Of a stretch of DNA of 64,000 nucleotides, positions 24,196 to 35,010 are shown piece by piece. Source of the stretch: Megaustenia siamemsis (Eukaryota; Mollusca; Gastropoda; Stylommatophora; Ariophantidae); contig JAVIAB010000160.1 in the NCBI GenBank assembly GCA_032433765.1, positions 33,872,202 to 33,936,201 on the forward strand. The letters run 5' to 3'. The number at the start of each line of letters is the position of its first letter. Positions within the stretch are counted from its first letter, which is position 1. Below the pieces are notes generated by a model. That model saw only the letters and a program-made list of their open reading frames with translations, did no database searches and was not told where the DNA came from. The position numbers and the translations under genes are program-made.

Positions 24196-24400
24196 AAAGC
24201 ACACCTTACAGGACTGCCCTCAGTACACAGCCCTGAATGAGGAGGTCAATGTGGCCTATGTCCACCACCCTGGAAGAGAAACTATTCGGTACACCCAAAT
24301 CACTGAAACAGACAGCAGCATTCATAAGAGTCTGGAATCCTAGTCTGAATGAGCCATGATTGCAGAGGAACAAGAAGAACAATGAATTCAAGACCAGAGC
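24195..24400 (+). mobile_element. LINE I 3' end joined to LINE C
   Basis: From about 24195 the sequence switches from LINE C to a LINE I-type end: cggactgccctcagtacac-like, EEVNVAYVHHPGRETIRY, and the 3' block gagtctggaatcctagtctg. The clean switch inside the tail suggests recombination or template switching. Confidence 0.5.
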
Positions 24401-25235
24401 AGAAAAAACTATGCAACCAACAACCTCATCTATAATTTTTTTAATGCAGGTGGGCATATGTCAGCCATGTGATGGGAAGAAACAACAAGAGAATCACAAG
24501 CAAACCCTCAAATGGGAAACATTTGAAAAACACTAAAGTGTTGTAGGAAAGGATGCATCTTACTGAGATACACTTTAAGTTCTGTTTGACAACAGAAGAA
24601 GGATGATTATGATTCTCCAATCACTAGCTTTACTGCAGCCCTGTATCAGTCCCCACCTCCACCATCAAAACTTTGCTGTAGAGAATTTAACAATCATCTA
24701 TCTTATCTGCACACATCAACATGTTAAACAAAGATATATCTCATAGTTTTATTCAAAAGTATACAATATATATTTTATTAAAACGGTAAAGATACGCCGA
24801 AAAATGAAAATAATAAAATGAACATTTTTCTCAGCAGCCCAATAAAAGAATTGTTACGTTTGCAGCATTAATATAAAATATTATCCAAAAATTATAACAC
24901 AGATACATGAACTCAACAATTGCTTACATAATAAAGAAAATAATTCCTGATACTTTAAATCATGTGGTATTGTTTTTTTTTTTCCCTTCTTCGTTGTTTG
25001 CATTTATCAGTGGATTTCACTGAATTTTGGTTTTTGTAAATTCTGTTCAAGTGCATCCAACTTCAGTATGCATCTGTCTGAAACTACTTCCCTAGCCCTA
25101 GGTTTTCCTTGCCTTTTCTGCAGTACAGCAGTTGTAGTCAGAGATATCTCTCCCATAAAAGCAGTCTTACAGGTCTAACTAGTTATTCCCATCCATATTT
25201 ATGTCAGTTTACTTTCTAAAACCTTCACAACCATT
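24401..25235. other. AT-rich spacer
   Basis: No feature recognised. Confidence 0.45.
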
Positions 25236-25600
25236 CATCATCATCATCGCGTGCCTTCTCCGCAACGAAGGTTGGCTACCATGGATCGTCATTCTACTCT
25301 GTTTCTTGCTTTGATGGTGCAGGTTGTCATAGATTGACTTGACCATCTTTTGATGTTACTCGTCCATGTTAGTCTTGGTCTGCCTCTGCCTCTTTTACCT
25401 TGTATTTTTCCTTCCAATATTACTTTTAGTTGGCTGTTGTGTCTTTTAACATGCCCCAAAAATTTCATTTGTCTTGTCTTAATTGTATTTAGTAGTTCTC
25501 TTTTCATTTTCAGTTGTTTTAAAACTTCATCGTTTGTTATCTTTTGTTTCCATCCAATTCTACCTATTCTTCTATAAATCCACATTTCAAAGGCTTCAAT
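25236..25600 (-). mobile_element. LINE E 3' end
   Basis: The minus strand encodes MWIYRRIGRIGWKQKITNDE, RQMKFLGHVKRHNSQLKVIL and GKRGRGRPRLTWTSNIKRW. Its 3' end at 25236-25250 is a (GAT)n tail, seen as catcatcatcatcg on +. It is 5' truncated at about 25600, where a minisatellite begins. Confidence 0.85.
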
Positions 25601-25621
25601 TTTCTTTCACAATCATTAGAT

Positions 25622-26050
25622 ATTGGTTAATTCTTTCAGTACGTAATGTATTTGTTAATTCTTTCAGTACACAATGTATTTGTTAATTCTTTCAGAACAT
25701 AATGTATTTGTTAATTCTTTCATTACATAATGTATCTGTTAATTCTTTCAGTACATAATGTATCTGTTAATTCTTTCAGAATGTAATGTATTTGTTAATT
25801 CTTTCAGTACATAATGTATTTGTTAATTCTTTCAGTATGTAATGTATTTGTTAATTCTTTCAGTACGTAATGTATTTGTTAATTCTTTCAGTACATAATG
25901 TATTTGCTAATTCTTTCAGTACATAATGTATTTATTAACTATTTCAGTACATAATGTATATGCTAATTCATTCAGTACATAATGTATTTATTAACTATTT
26001 CAGTACATAATGTATTTGTTAACTCTTTCAGTACGTAATGTATTTATCAA
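25622..26050. repeat. 28-bp minisatellite, about 15 copies
   Basis: Unit ttaattctttcagtacataa + tgtatttg, repeated with few changes (gtacataa, gtacgtaa, gaacataa variants). It starts within about 25 bases of the truncated 5' end of LINE E. Confidence 0.95.
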
Positions 26051-27019
26051 TGCGGCGATGGAGACTTCAGAGACAAACTTTCTCGTGGACCTCATGGTTT
26101 TAAATATCTATCTACATTCTTGATCTAGCACATAACATACTGTATGTGAATTTTTAGACTAATGAACAAGGAATTAGATTTTAGCAATAAAAAGATGCTA
26201 CCAGACATGCAAAAGAAAATGTGGGATAAAATACTACACAAAGCACAAAAAAGTGAAAATGCAAGATTGAGACCATAACTGCCATTATGAATATCAGGTT
26301 GAATCTAATGTGAATTATTTTTTAAAAAAATAGCAATATGTCTTCATGCAGCCTTCAGTCTTATTGATGCAACCTAAAAATAAGTTATCTCTTGTCATCA
26401 ACAATCATGATGTATTGATTTCCTCTTCACTGTCATCTTATTGATTACAAGCATCCATCATGAAACTTTTTTTTTCCTAACCCCAAAAATATGAACCTCT
26501 CAAATAAATTGCTCCACTTGTTACTTTGATATCATTACTCAAAACATTTTTTAAAAAGTTAATTTACTGGCTTTTTCAGTGTTAAAATCAATACTAATCA
26601 ATGACAATTCGATCAGCTTATTTTTTTTAGGCGCGAAACAGTACTAATGCAAATGGAATATATCTTACTTACTCTTTTACATGATTTTTTTTTTAACGCC
26701 ATGTGTCGAAACAGAAAGAAGATGCCCAGTAATGAATGTTTGCAAGAAACTACATGAAATAACAAAATGTAAACGTAGAACTATTTTTATACAAATTAAA
26801 ATGAGAATGGCATAGGGCGACGCACAATGTGTTTGCGTCGATTTGGACTTGACTGAAATGAGCATGATGTACTGTGCGACATAATGTACAGAAAGAGTTA
26901 AAAGCATTGTAAACAAAGATAAAATCAGTAAAGGCATAAACATACGATGCGACAAGGCAAACCAAAAATTGGGACAGCTATCCCCTTTACTTTCAACACA
27001 AAGCAGTATCTAATATCAC
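26051..27019. other. Unassigned DNA
   Basis: AT-rich with one more GC-balanced stretch at 26800-26900. No exon or repeat family recognised. Confidence 0.45.
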
Positions 27020-27500
27020 CAAGAAACATCTTATACAGAGTATATTCATTCCAACATATGCCAAACATAGTCACGTACGATTAAGCATTAAAGAAAACTC
27101 TGTTACCACAGAGATGAGAAGTCTGAGAAAAGCGCTTGGAAAGACCAGAAAAGACAGAATCAGAATTGATACTATAAGAGAAAGAGTAGACATTGAACTA
27201 ATCCTAAGCTACTACATACAGAAACAACAAATAAACTGGTTTGTCCATCTAGAAAGAATGTCAAGCAATTCCTTACAATGAAAAGCATACATTAAAAGAG
27301 GAAAGGGTAGAAGAGCAAGAGGCAGACCCAGAGTAAGATGGACAGACAACATCAAAGAAGTGTTTCAACATCAACAGACAATGAGTGAAGTCGCTAAAAC
27401 AGCGAGAACTAGAACCTTGTATCTCCCTCGACACCCAAACTGGCACAAGAGGAAGTGAAGGGAAGAAAAGGGAAAAAGAAACAAGGTATCAGGGTAGTAA
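27020..27500 (+). mobile_element. LINE G 3' fragment
   Basis: Encodes TEMRSLRKALGKTRKDRIRI, RERVDIELI, QKQQINWFVHLERMSSN and GRRARGRPRVRWTDNIKEV. After one stop it ends with RTRTLYLPRHPNWHKRK and TGA. This is typical of the basic C-terminal domain of RTE-like ORF2 proteins. The more decayed copy is at 7315-7725. Confidence 0.75.
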
Positions 27501-27557
27501 TCGTTAACTAATGAAAAAGAGAAGATTACTGTGGAGACTACATGACTGAGACTTTTA

Positions 27558-28125
27558 TTAATACATTCCGTAATGCGAGCTGCAAAAAGCGGCTTGGGTT
27601 AATGAAGTAAGGTAAAGTACGAGATTTGAATTTGTCTTATCATGCGAGTTTTTCAATCATGTGTATTTTGCCGCCTATCCAGAAGTGTTTAGAGACTTCT
27701 GGACAGTGTCGCTTCAAATATCGAAACTCACAATGTGAGGTGTCATCCTTGACCTTCCCAGAGCACTACCCTGGTACCCATTTCTGCCAGTGGCTGGGTC
27801 AACTGTGGGGGTATTTTTTTTCCAACCACAAGTACAATTCACACTGCTTCGGAAATCAAACATGGGTTGTCCGAACAGTTAATGAAGTGTTGAGCCCAAA
27901 GGCCAGTTTTTGCTGCTTTTAATTGATTGGTGTTTCCGTATTTATTTCCACTAAAACCTTGTAATTCTCTTATTTGATCTCTTTTTAGACTTTGTGAGCA
28001 AATTTTCAGAACTGCATGTTTTAGATCAATTTTCATTTATTTTCTTGCTCTTTTTTCAAATGTTTTAAAAATTGCTAAAAACAGCTGTGCCACAGTGTTA
28101 GGTCCCTTGGTAAGGAATGTGTTAA
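27558..28125. mobile_element. TTAA-flanked MITE-like element 2
   Basis: Starts TTAATACATTCCGTAATG and ends ccttggtaaggaatgtgTTAA, so both edges carry TTAA and a short inverted YACATTCC(G/T)TA end. Inside are a perfect hairpin, ccagaagt...acttctgg at 27679-27703, and the blocks shared with element 1 (cttgtaattctcttattt). No transposase. piggyBac-type mobilisation is inferred from TTAA only. Confidence 0.45.
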
Positions 28126-29160
28126 GAGGATGAAGACAGATGCAAACTTCAGCTTAAATAACATTCTGATGTGACATTAATTAGGGTAGTGGTGACATTC
28201 TAGGGACAAGTATTAAGGGCTGAAACAGTATTTGCCAACACACTTTGGCAAGAGCTGCAACATAAATGGCTGTGGGGAATTCCCCACTGCAGTGAAACTG
28301 ATTCATTGATCAAAACAGGAAGGGGTGACTGATCAGGTGTATGTGTAATCAAGAAGCTACAGAAACCATCAGCAAACATATTTTGTGTCATCTGTTGAGG
28401 AGGGCTGAACCCACAGGGGTGTGAGGCTAAATTAAAAATCTGTTTTACTTCTCAGTCAAAAGATTCCATAAATATGGTACGCTGTGAAAGGACAGAGCAT
28501 GTACAAACCATAAACCTTCACACATTCAAATGAATGTACAGCTTTGAGCATACAGGGCATGACAAACTATGGGGAAGCAGAATCGACCTCAAGTGTGCTA
28601 TCTAGTTTGACCCTTATTGGTCTAGATGTGTAGCAAATGTTGATACACTAAGGAAAAATATATTCATGCAGAAACACAGCAGCAAAGAGAGCTGACAGAT
28701 TAGATTTGAAAGTACATACAACAGGGTGGGTTACATATGGCACAAGGAAGACATACTACATTTACTCAATGATCACCATTAAAGTGAGGATATGAACATA
28801 TGTAAACAACAATGTTAAAACTGCTACAATTTGTAAACTGGCACAAGCAAGGGATGCTAAAGGAAAGTATAAACATTGTGCAGCTTGAGCATTTTTCCCA
28901 TCTTGTAAGAACTCTCTTAAATTGTACAGGATTTTCTATTTTTAAAAAATGTCTTGTTAATCCTTACAAGGCAGTTGTAAGGAAATTACAGAGCATTAGA
29001 TTAACCTGACATATTTCTTCTTAAAATCAACAGCTCTTCTCTACAATTTCACAGAATAAACTTTCTTGCACTTATATAAATATGTTGTACTGGAAAGTAC
29101 TCCTTGGATAGCTATTTTAAAGAGTAGGAATGTTCTAAAAGTGTATTATCTATTATATAT
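28126..29160. other. No recognised feature
   Basis: About 1 kb without an identifiable gene or repeat. Confidence 0.45.
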
Positions 29161-29161
29161 C

Positions 29162-29440
29162 TATTGGAGCCTCGGTGGCTGAGTGGTTAGTGTGCTCGCT
29201 TCCTGACCAGAAGGGTCCAGGTTCGATTCCCAGCAGTGGCAGATTGTTTTTTCAGACTGACACGGTTCCGGGGTTCACCCAGCCTCTAAAAATGTAGGGT
29301 ACCAGAGATTTTTCTGGGAAGTAAAGGCGGCCTGGCGTGGTACCGAGCACATCACCCAAAAATGTGACGTGGTCATAGAAAAATATGGTCACTAACACCA
29401 TATTCCCCATATGACTAGCAAGGTATGGAAGGAACCTTTC
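29162..29440 (+). repeat. SINE1 copy (1A type), well preserved
   Basis: tRNA-derived head with A box tggctgagtggttagtg and a perfect B box ggttcgattcc, ending at about 29240. The body is ggggttcacccagcctcta, ttttctgggaagtaaaggcg, ggtaccgagcacatcaccc, and the 3' block is tatggtcactaacaccatat. It would be a Pol III transcript. LINE B-tailed SINE-L follows directly. Confidence 0.85.
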
Positions 29441-29444
29441 TATC

Positions 29445-29665
29445 TACCTATTGTCCTTTCGAGCCGAAGATGGCACAGAGGGCAGAACCACAATCTAAAA
29501 AACAGAAACCTTGCGTGCCAAAATGGCACATATTGCAGAGATCACTGCTTCTAAAATCTATGGCTCTGTTTCCATAACAATACTTATTACAATGACAGCT
29601 TATCAAGTCATCGCTCAATCTCCTTAGTTGCCTCTTACGACATGACTGGAAGGTCACCTTTACTT
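29445..29665 (-). repeat. SINE-L copy 1 (LINE B tail)
   Basis: On the minus strand the copy contains catgtcgtaagaggcaacta (near-palindromic hairpin), gaaacagagccatagatttt, tgccattttggcacgcaagg and the 3' end tcttcggctcgaaaggacaa + tag. The last 45 bases or so resemble the 3' end of LINE B. Confidence 0.75.
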
Positions 29666-29679
29666 TTTACTTTATCTAT

Positions 29680-29990
29680 TGGCCTTTTGAGCCAAGAATA
29701 GCACATAGGGCAGAAATTCTAGACTTTGTGTCTGACGATCTTTGTTATCAAGCATTAGACCTTGTACAGTATCCACATTTTTTGTCTCGTCACACAACTC
29801 TCTTCAGGGTGAGTTGCTAAATCTCGTTGAGGAAACTGATGCCTGTTGTTGTTGCCTCTCGCATCAAAGTTCTTTTTAATGTTTCTCTAGGTTTGGCTCT
29901 TTTTTCTTTAACCCTCTGGTTCCCATTGCAGAGCCTGGTTTGAGAATCCACTTGGTTTTTTTTCATCACATGGCCAACATATGACCTATA
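29680..29990 (-). mobile_element. LINE B 3' end, degraded
   Basis: The + strand reads the complement of the LINE B end: atctattggccttttgagcc, gcacatagggcag, then a diverged copy of the region encoding ...LARNRDE. It also has the complement of the VGHVM segment (acatggccaacatatgacc at 29966-29985). Confidence 0.65.
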
Positions 29991-30364
29991 TATGTATTTT
30001 TTACAACTAAAAAATTAACAAACACATGAATGTATCATACTGTTTGACAATAATAAAAGTATTACGGTTTTAACTCCCTAACTGACGCATAAGGATTTTT
30101 TTGGTGTTGTAAAGATTTTGTTGGTCTAGTCTACAAGTTTGTCTATAGTGGAAAGTGGAACTATGACGTTACTCTTTGCTTTCTAAAAGGGGGTGAGCAC
30201 CTACATGGCCACTATGAGTGCAGGAAAGTTGCTTGTGCTAACTAAATGAAGAGAAAAACAAACTATCCATTATGGTTTACCATGTTTTCGGGGTCAGCTG
30301 GAGAGTGTAAAAAAAAATCGGGTATAAAGACCACATGCCCTGTACAATTGCCACACAAGTTAGA
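29991..30364. other. Unassigned spacer
   Basis: No gene or known repeat seen between LINE B and the telomere-like minisatellite. Confidence 0.4.
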
Positions 30365-31045
30365 ATTTGTATATAACCCCTACACAGGTTAGTGTCCTTT
30401 TAACCCCTACACAGGTTAGTGTTCTTTTTAACCCCGACACAGATTAGGGTTTTATTTAACCCCTACACAGGTTAGGGTTTTATTTAACCCCTACACAGGT
30501 TAGTGTCCTTTTTAACCCTACACAGGTTAGGGTTTTATTTAACTCCTGCACAGGTCAGTGTCCTTTTTAACCCCTACACAGGTTAGGATTTTATTTAACC
30601 CTACACAGGTTAGGGTTTTATTTAACCCCTACACAGGTTAGTGTCCTTTTTAACCCCTACACGGGTTAGTGTTCTTTTTAACCCTACACAGGTTATGGTT
30701 TTATTTAACCCCTGCACAGGTTAGTGTCCTTTTTAACCCCTACACAGGTTAGTGTTTTATTTAACCCCCACACAGGTTAGTGTTCTTTTTAACCCCCACA
30801 CAGGTTAGGGTTTTATTTAACCCCTACACAGGTTAGAGTTTTATTTAACCCCTACACAGGTTAGTGTTCTTTTGAATCCCTACACAGGTTAGGGTTTTAT
30901 TTAACCCCTATACAGGTTAGTGTTATTTTTAACCCCTACACAGGTCAGTGTCCTTTTTAACCCCTACATAGGTTAGTGTTCTTTTTAATCCCTACACAGG
31001 TTAGGGTTCTTTTTAATCCCTACACAGGTTAGGGTTTTATTTAAC
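30365..31045. repeat. 28-30 bp minisatellite, about 24 copies
   Basis: Units of the form aacccctacacaggttaggg + ttttattt alternate with a variant gtgtccttttt. The core contains ggttagggtt, one and a half telomere-like hexamers, and each unit can fold on gggtt...aaccc. A lone extra unit sits at 31600-31635. Not a true telomere, since the hexamers are not contiguous. Confidence 0.95.
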
Positions 31046-31079
31046 CATAGATTACAATACCTATCTGTACTTCTCCCAT

Positions 31080-31395
31080 TTATGACACATTAGTAAAAAT
31101 CCTCACCACTTAATTGCAACTTTTGGAGCTCTAAAAATAGTACTTTCTTTGAACTTTTGCTACATATCTGTGTGTTTACATAAGAGGAGACACAGGACTC
31201 TGATTTTCTGGATAAGACTTGATTTATAACCTGAAATTTGATGCACGGACCGAACGTGTTATATTGGCTATTGGCACGGTCACCCCATGTAGTTAGTATG
31301 TTTGGCTACCTGATAGCATCGTTCATCACATTTTTCTAGTTACAACCGTTTGTTTGAACTCACGTCAATGGTAAGGAAACTTTCCCCTCTCATAG
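31080..31395 (+). repeat. Repeat K copy 1
   Basis: Matches in inverse orientation 44195-44500. Shared blocks include ccacttaattgcaac, gagctctaaaaatagta, tctttgaacttt, tgtgtgtttaca and tttggctacctgatagca. The family is unidentified. Confidence 0.55.
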
Positions 31396-31714
31396 AAAAA
31401 AATATATATATGAGACCATACCTTGCGCAACAAGAAAAAAAAAATCCAGGATCATAGGAAACAAATCCAATACTCAAAGTTCACCAGAAGTAGTATTTAG
31501 GAAGTATGAAGGGATATTTGCCTGCGACAGGGAACTGTTAAATTTCAAGAATTTTTATTTTGAGGCGGTAATTTTTACAATGGTAACATAATCAAGTGTT
31601 AACTCCCACACAAGTTAGGGTTTATTTAACCCCCAAAAGAAAAGAAAACTCTTAACTGGGAATTTCAGCATCCACCAGATGAAATTCTACTGGTCCAATC
31701 CAACTTATTCTATT

Positions 31715-31985
31715 CTATTGTCCTTTCGAGCCGAAGACGGCACATAGGGCAGAACTACAATCTCAAAAACAGAAACCTTGCGTGCCAAAGTGGCACATAT
31801 TGCAGAGATCACTGCTTCTAAAATCTATGGCTCTGTTTCCATAACAATACTTTTTACAATGACAGCTTGTCAAGCCATCGATCAACCTCCTTAGTCGCCT
31901 CTTACGACATGCCTGGAAGGTCACAGTGTCACTATTCTTTACCTCCCTCATAATGAGGCCCCGGTAACACACGGGATAATCCAAC
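31715..31985 (-). repeat. SINE-L copy 2
   Basis: Close to copy 1 along its whole length (for example aaccttgcgtgccaaagtgg and agtcgcctcttacgacatgc on +). It has a longer 5' end, ggggcctcattatgagggag on minus. The shared LINE B-like tail is at 31715-31760. Confidence 0.8.
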
Positions 31986-32160
31986 TTATTCCATTCTTAA
32001 AAATCAAGCCACCCACCTGTTCTATTCTTAAAAATCAGCCACCCACCTGTTCTATTCTTAAAAATCAGCCACCCACCTGTTCTATTCTTAAAAATCAGCA
32101 ACCCACCTGTTCTATTCTTAAAAATCAGCCACCAACCTGTTCTATTCTTAAAAAACCAGC
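31986..32160. repeat. 30-bp tandem repeat, about 6 copies
   Basis: Unit ttctattcttaaaaatcagc + cacccacctg. Reads on the minus strand as a repeating FKNRTGGWLI frame, which is a consequence of the 30-bp period. Confidence 0.95.
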
Positions 32161-32209
32161 TAATCTTCCGCTTCGCCCAATGTCTACTCCTCATTGTCCA
32201 GCCTTGTTA

Positions 32210-32405
32210 AATGGGTACAGATGTGTAGTGTTGCTGCAATCTTTTGTTCCAACACATTCAACTTGCGACACAGCATTTTTGGGTATCAGGTTACTTCCAC
32301 TTCTTCAATCCCCTCTCACTTTGACATAAGTAGTAGTCTGCTACCAAGCCAATCATGTGGACGATCAAGCAGGATCTTGATCAGTTTTGGTTCAGTGATC
32401 CTAAT
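32210..32405. repeat. Repeat D copy 5, partial
   Basis: Contains ttccaacacattcaacttgc, cagcatttttgggtatcagg and gatcttgatcagttttggttcagtgatcc in D order. LINE H follows directly. Confidence 0.6.
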
Positions 32406-32409
32406 CAAA

Positions 32410-32945
32410 ATAAGGATACAAAAAGCAAGAGGAGCCTTCGTTGCACAAGGAAACATGTATAAATTTAAAGAATCTAGTTAAATACAAAACTACACATTTT
32501 AAAATCCAATGTTAAATCTATCCTATTATATGGTTGTGAAACATGGAGAACAACAAAAATTACAATCACAAAGATACAGACCTTCATTAACGAATGCTTG
32601 CACAGAATATAAGGATTGAAATGGCGGTACAAAATCACTAATGTAGAATTATAGAAAAGTTCCAGTCAAATACCAGTAACAAATTGATACAACAAATACG
32701 ATGGCACTGGATATGACATGCACTGTGGAAGCCAACTGAGAGTATTAAATGGCAGACCCTTTTTTTGAATCCCCAGGGGAAGAGACAAAGACTAAATTAT
32801 TCTTGGAGAAGATAGGTAGAAGCAGTTAAAGATGATAGAGAAGACATGGGATGACCTTAAAAGAATAGCAAGAAACAAAATGGCTTGGAAAGTGTTTGCT
32901 GAAGACCTATGCTCCATAGGGAGTTGAAAGGAAGAAGATCCTGAT
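32410..32945 (+). mobile_element. LINE H C-terminal fragment
   Basis: Frames with stops encode IRIQKARGAF, SNVKSILLYGCETWRTTKIT, a tail similar to TFINECLHRI and the end KMAWKVFAEDLCSIGS before the stop. Parallel to 58877-59588. Confidence 0.75.
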
Positions 32946-33197
32946 ACAAGCAGTCAGCTATGAGTTGCTAACTGTATTCAGCCAGGTGCAGATGAGCATC
33001 TTCAATCAACAATTTGATATCAGGAATAATATTAAAACAACTTAAATTCATTATCAAATTCAAATAGATTATATTCACTTTGTCATCACAAAAAAACCAG
33101 AAACTTCCATTTGAGTTTTAAGTTAAAATCATTACCCTAAAAACCATAACAAACCGGTCAATAAAATCAGCTGCACATACATAAACACTTTAAAAAA
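32946..33197 (-). other. Probable 3' UTR region of ZDHHC21-like gene
   Basis: Lies directly downstream (minus strand) of the stop codon at 33198-33200. No clear AATAAA was located, so the transcript end is not fixed. Confidence 0.35.
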
Positions 33198-33324
33198 CTA
33201 AACAGGGTATTGCAGAGCAAAAGGTAATAATGGTCTTCTTCTACCAAAGGGGCACAGCCAGAAAATGGGCATTCCGTGACCGCACAGCTCTTTGTAGGAG
33301 AGGTAGCACTGCCTCAATTGAATG
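33198..33324 (-). CDS. ZDHHC21: Palmitoyltransferase ZDHHC21-like, terminal exon
   Basis: After an acceptor CTCCTACCAG the minus strand encodes YLSYKELCGHGMPIFWLCPF, then GRRRPLLPFALQYPV and TAG (33200-33198). It parallels the end of vertebrate ZDHHC21, where FSEVFGTRWKILWFIPFRQR precedes a short tail. The aligned landmarks are E, G, I-x-W and PF with basic residues after it. It enters in phase 2, so a preceding exon with phase 2 output is needed. The exon with the TTxE motif, expected between this one and 39361, was not found. A segment at 33518-33575 with a strong GTAAGT donor is the nearest candidate but has no clean frame. Confidence 0.75.
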
Positions 33325-33329
33325 CTGGT

Positions 33330-33755
33330 AGGAGATATAAAAATAGTCAATGAGTATTGGGAAACTCAGAGGTTAGCAAAAATATAAACTGGCACAGACA
33401 TGGAAATTAGAGCAATGGAAAATAAAAATTAGGTAACAGATAAAACATACTGTATTAGAATAGCCAGATCGGGGAGAGTGGGCGCAAAGGAGATAAAAGC
33501 TGCCAGTGACTTACAGTTGATGGCTTTCATCAGGATGATGTTGTTGTTATTGATCCAGAAGAATGTGAGCCAACACCCTTTAGCCAATTGTCATGTAATG
33601 GTATTTGCAGGTATTTCTGAGTTCCCTTGTAGTTCCGTATAAGGCATTCCATTTACCAGGTCTTTGAGGAAGCAGAGTTGCTCTATTTCAGTATGAACCA
33701 GTCCTCTCTACTGTTAGAGTTTATGATTTGTTTGGCTGTGTTTAATGAGATGTTG
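33330..33755 (-). other. Intron sequence of ZDHHC21-like gene
   Basis: Contains the donor-like AACTGTAAGTCAC (minus, about 33509-33521). No confirmed exon. Confidence 0.35.
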
Positions 33756-34025
33756 CTTGCACCAGGATCAGTGAGTCAGAACTATCCAGATCCTACTCCA
33801 TCTCTTCACAGTGCCTCTAGTCTAGTCTGGTCAAGTGAGTAGGGATTGGTAGGGAAGGTACTCTAAAAGGCCATGTCAAAGACAGGTGTGTTGGGCTGAA
33901 AGGTGTAAATACAGTTTTACTGCAAACAGCAACAGCTAGTATGCCCAATAAACATGCTCTTAGGGTTTGGATGATGAAGAGGTCTAACCATTCCTTCAAT
34001 CATCGGGTGAACGCAGGAAAGAGAG
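33756..34025. repeat. Repeat D copy 6, inverted, near full length
   Basis: Reverse order: caccaggatcagtgagtcag, agatcctactccatctcttc, gtgcctctagtctagtctgg, gtgttgggctgaaaggtgta, gatgatgaagaggtc and ccattccttcaatcatcggg. Confidence 0.75.
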
Positions 34026-34584
34026 CATAGCTAGAATTCCCACCTACCGTTCTCACATTTCTCTCTTTTCGTGACTTACTTATGAGTTTAAAAAATCAAG
34101 GCTTGTCCGCTGTCCATTCTTTGGTACTTTCTTTACTCAATCATATTTCAATGTAAGATGTTTCCTGTCTGAGTTGCTTCCTTAGTGCTTGTCCACACTC
34201 AAAAGTTTATCTCAATACGAGTTCCCTTGTCTCTAAGCTGGCATTTGTCTTTGCCTGTCTCCAGATGGATCTATGGTAACTCTTCCTAGTCAGTATTATT
34301 CATGTGTAGCTTCTCATGTCATAATTACTAACATCTTTGGAGTGGAGTGATGGTCCCATTTTGCTTCAATTGCCAGAGTCCATTTCTTCTTGTAAAATGT
34401 CTTTGGAAGTCCATGCTAACACAATTTGGTCACAAAAAGCGCAAATCTAAAAGATAAAAGATGCAAGAAAAAACCCAAACTAGCTCAAATATAGACACTG
34501 TCTCTGTACAAGTAAAAGTTTGTGATCAAGTCTCATCACAGACCGTGCTGACCTTCAGTGTAAACCAGGTCTAATTATGAAAAT

Positions 34585-35010
34585 GTTTACGTCTCCAAGA
34601 TGGCGGATCTAGACCCTGTTCTCTCGATCGCTGCAGAAAGTGCATTCGATGTCTGATTAATTTCAGTTCTCCGTTGCACTTTTCTGCATTAAAGTCAAAA
34701 TGATGATCTACTTATTACATCTGCGCCTCTAAAGCGAAGTCGTACAACAGTCCCTTTTTGACAAATCAAGTCGTGAATGAGACCTTCCACCGTCTAGACT
34801 TGTTCTGCGCTTTACGTCACATTGGTGCTGTACATGACCGTTGTTGGAATTCCTTGACGCAAGTTATTTACATGTTACTCATTAATATGAAATGCTTCGT
34901 CAGCCGCAGTTTTATCTCTTTAGGGAATTTGCACCGTGTTTTGTTCGTGGTAGGTTGTGCTTGCGAAATTGTTATGTGTGCTACGTCATCGTAATGGCTC
35001 ATAGTAAATC
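34585..35010 (+). promoter_or_regulatory. Possible CpG-rich promoter-like block (YY1, CRE motifs)
   Basis: A YY1-type motif ccaagatggcgg at 34595-34606 is followed by a small ATG frame (MADLDPVLSIAAESAFDV). CRE-like sites are ttacgtcaca (34812) and ctacgtcatcg (34981). CpG is denser here than in the flanks. It lies inside a ZDHHC21 intron, on the opposite strand. It might be a promoter, an enhancer or the 5' UTR of a lost retroelement; no gene attached to it was found. Confidence 0.25.

Noticed and set aside
25622..26050. CRISPR-like array
   Set aside because: Units are contiguous without unique spacers; this is a minisatellite in a eukaryotic genome.
30365..31045. True interstitial telomere
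   Set aside because: TTAGGG is never in tandem; it is one core inside a 28-30 bp unit.
31997..32194. Repeat protein FKNRTGGWLI on minus
   Set aside because: It is only the 30-bp tandem array read in frame. The same applies to the frames at 17615-17878, 45809-46006 and in the TA tract.
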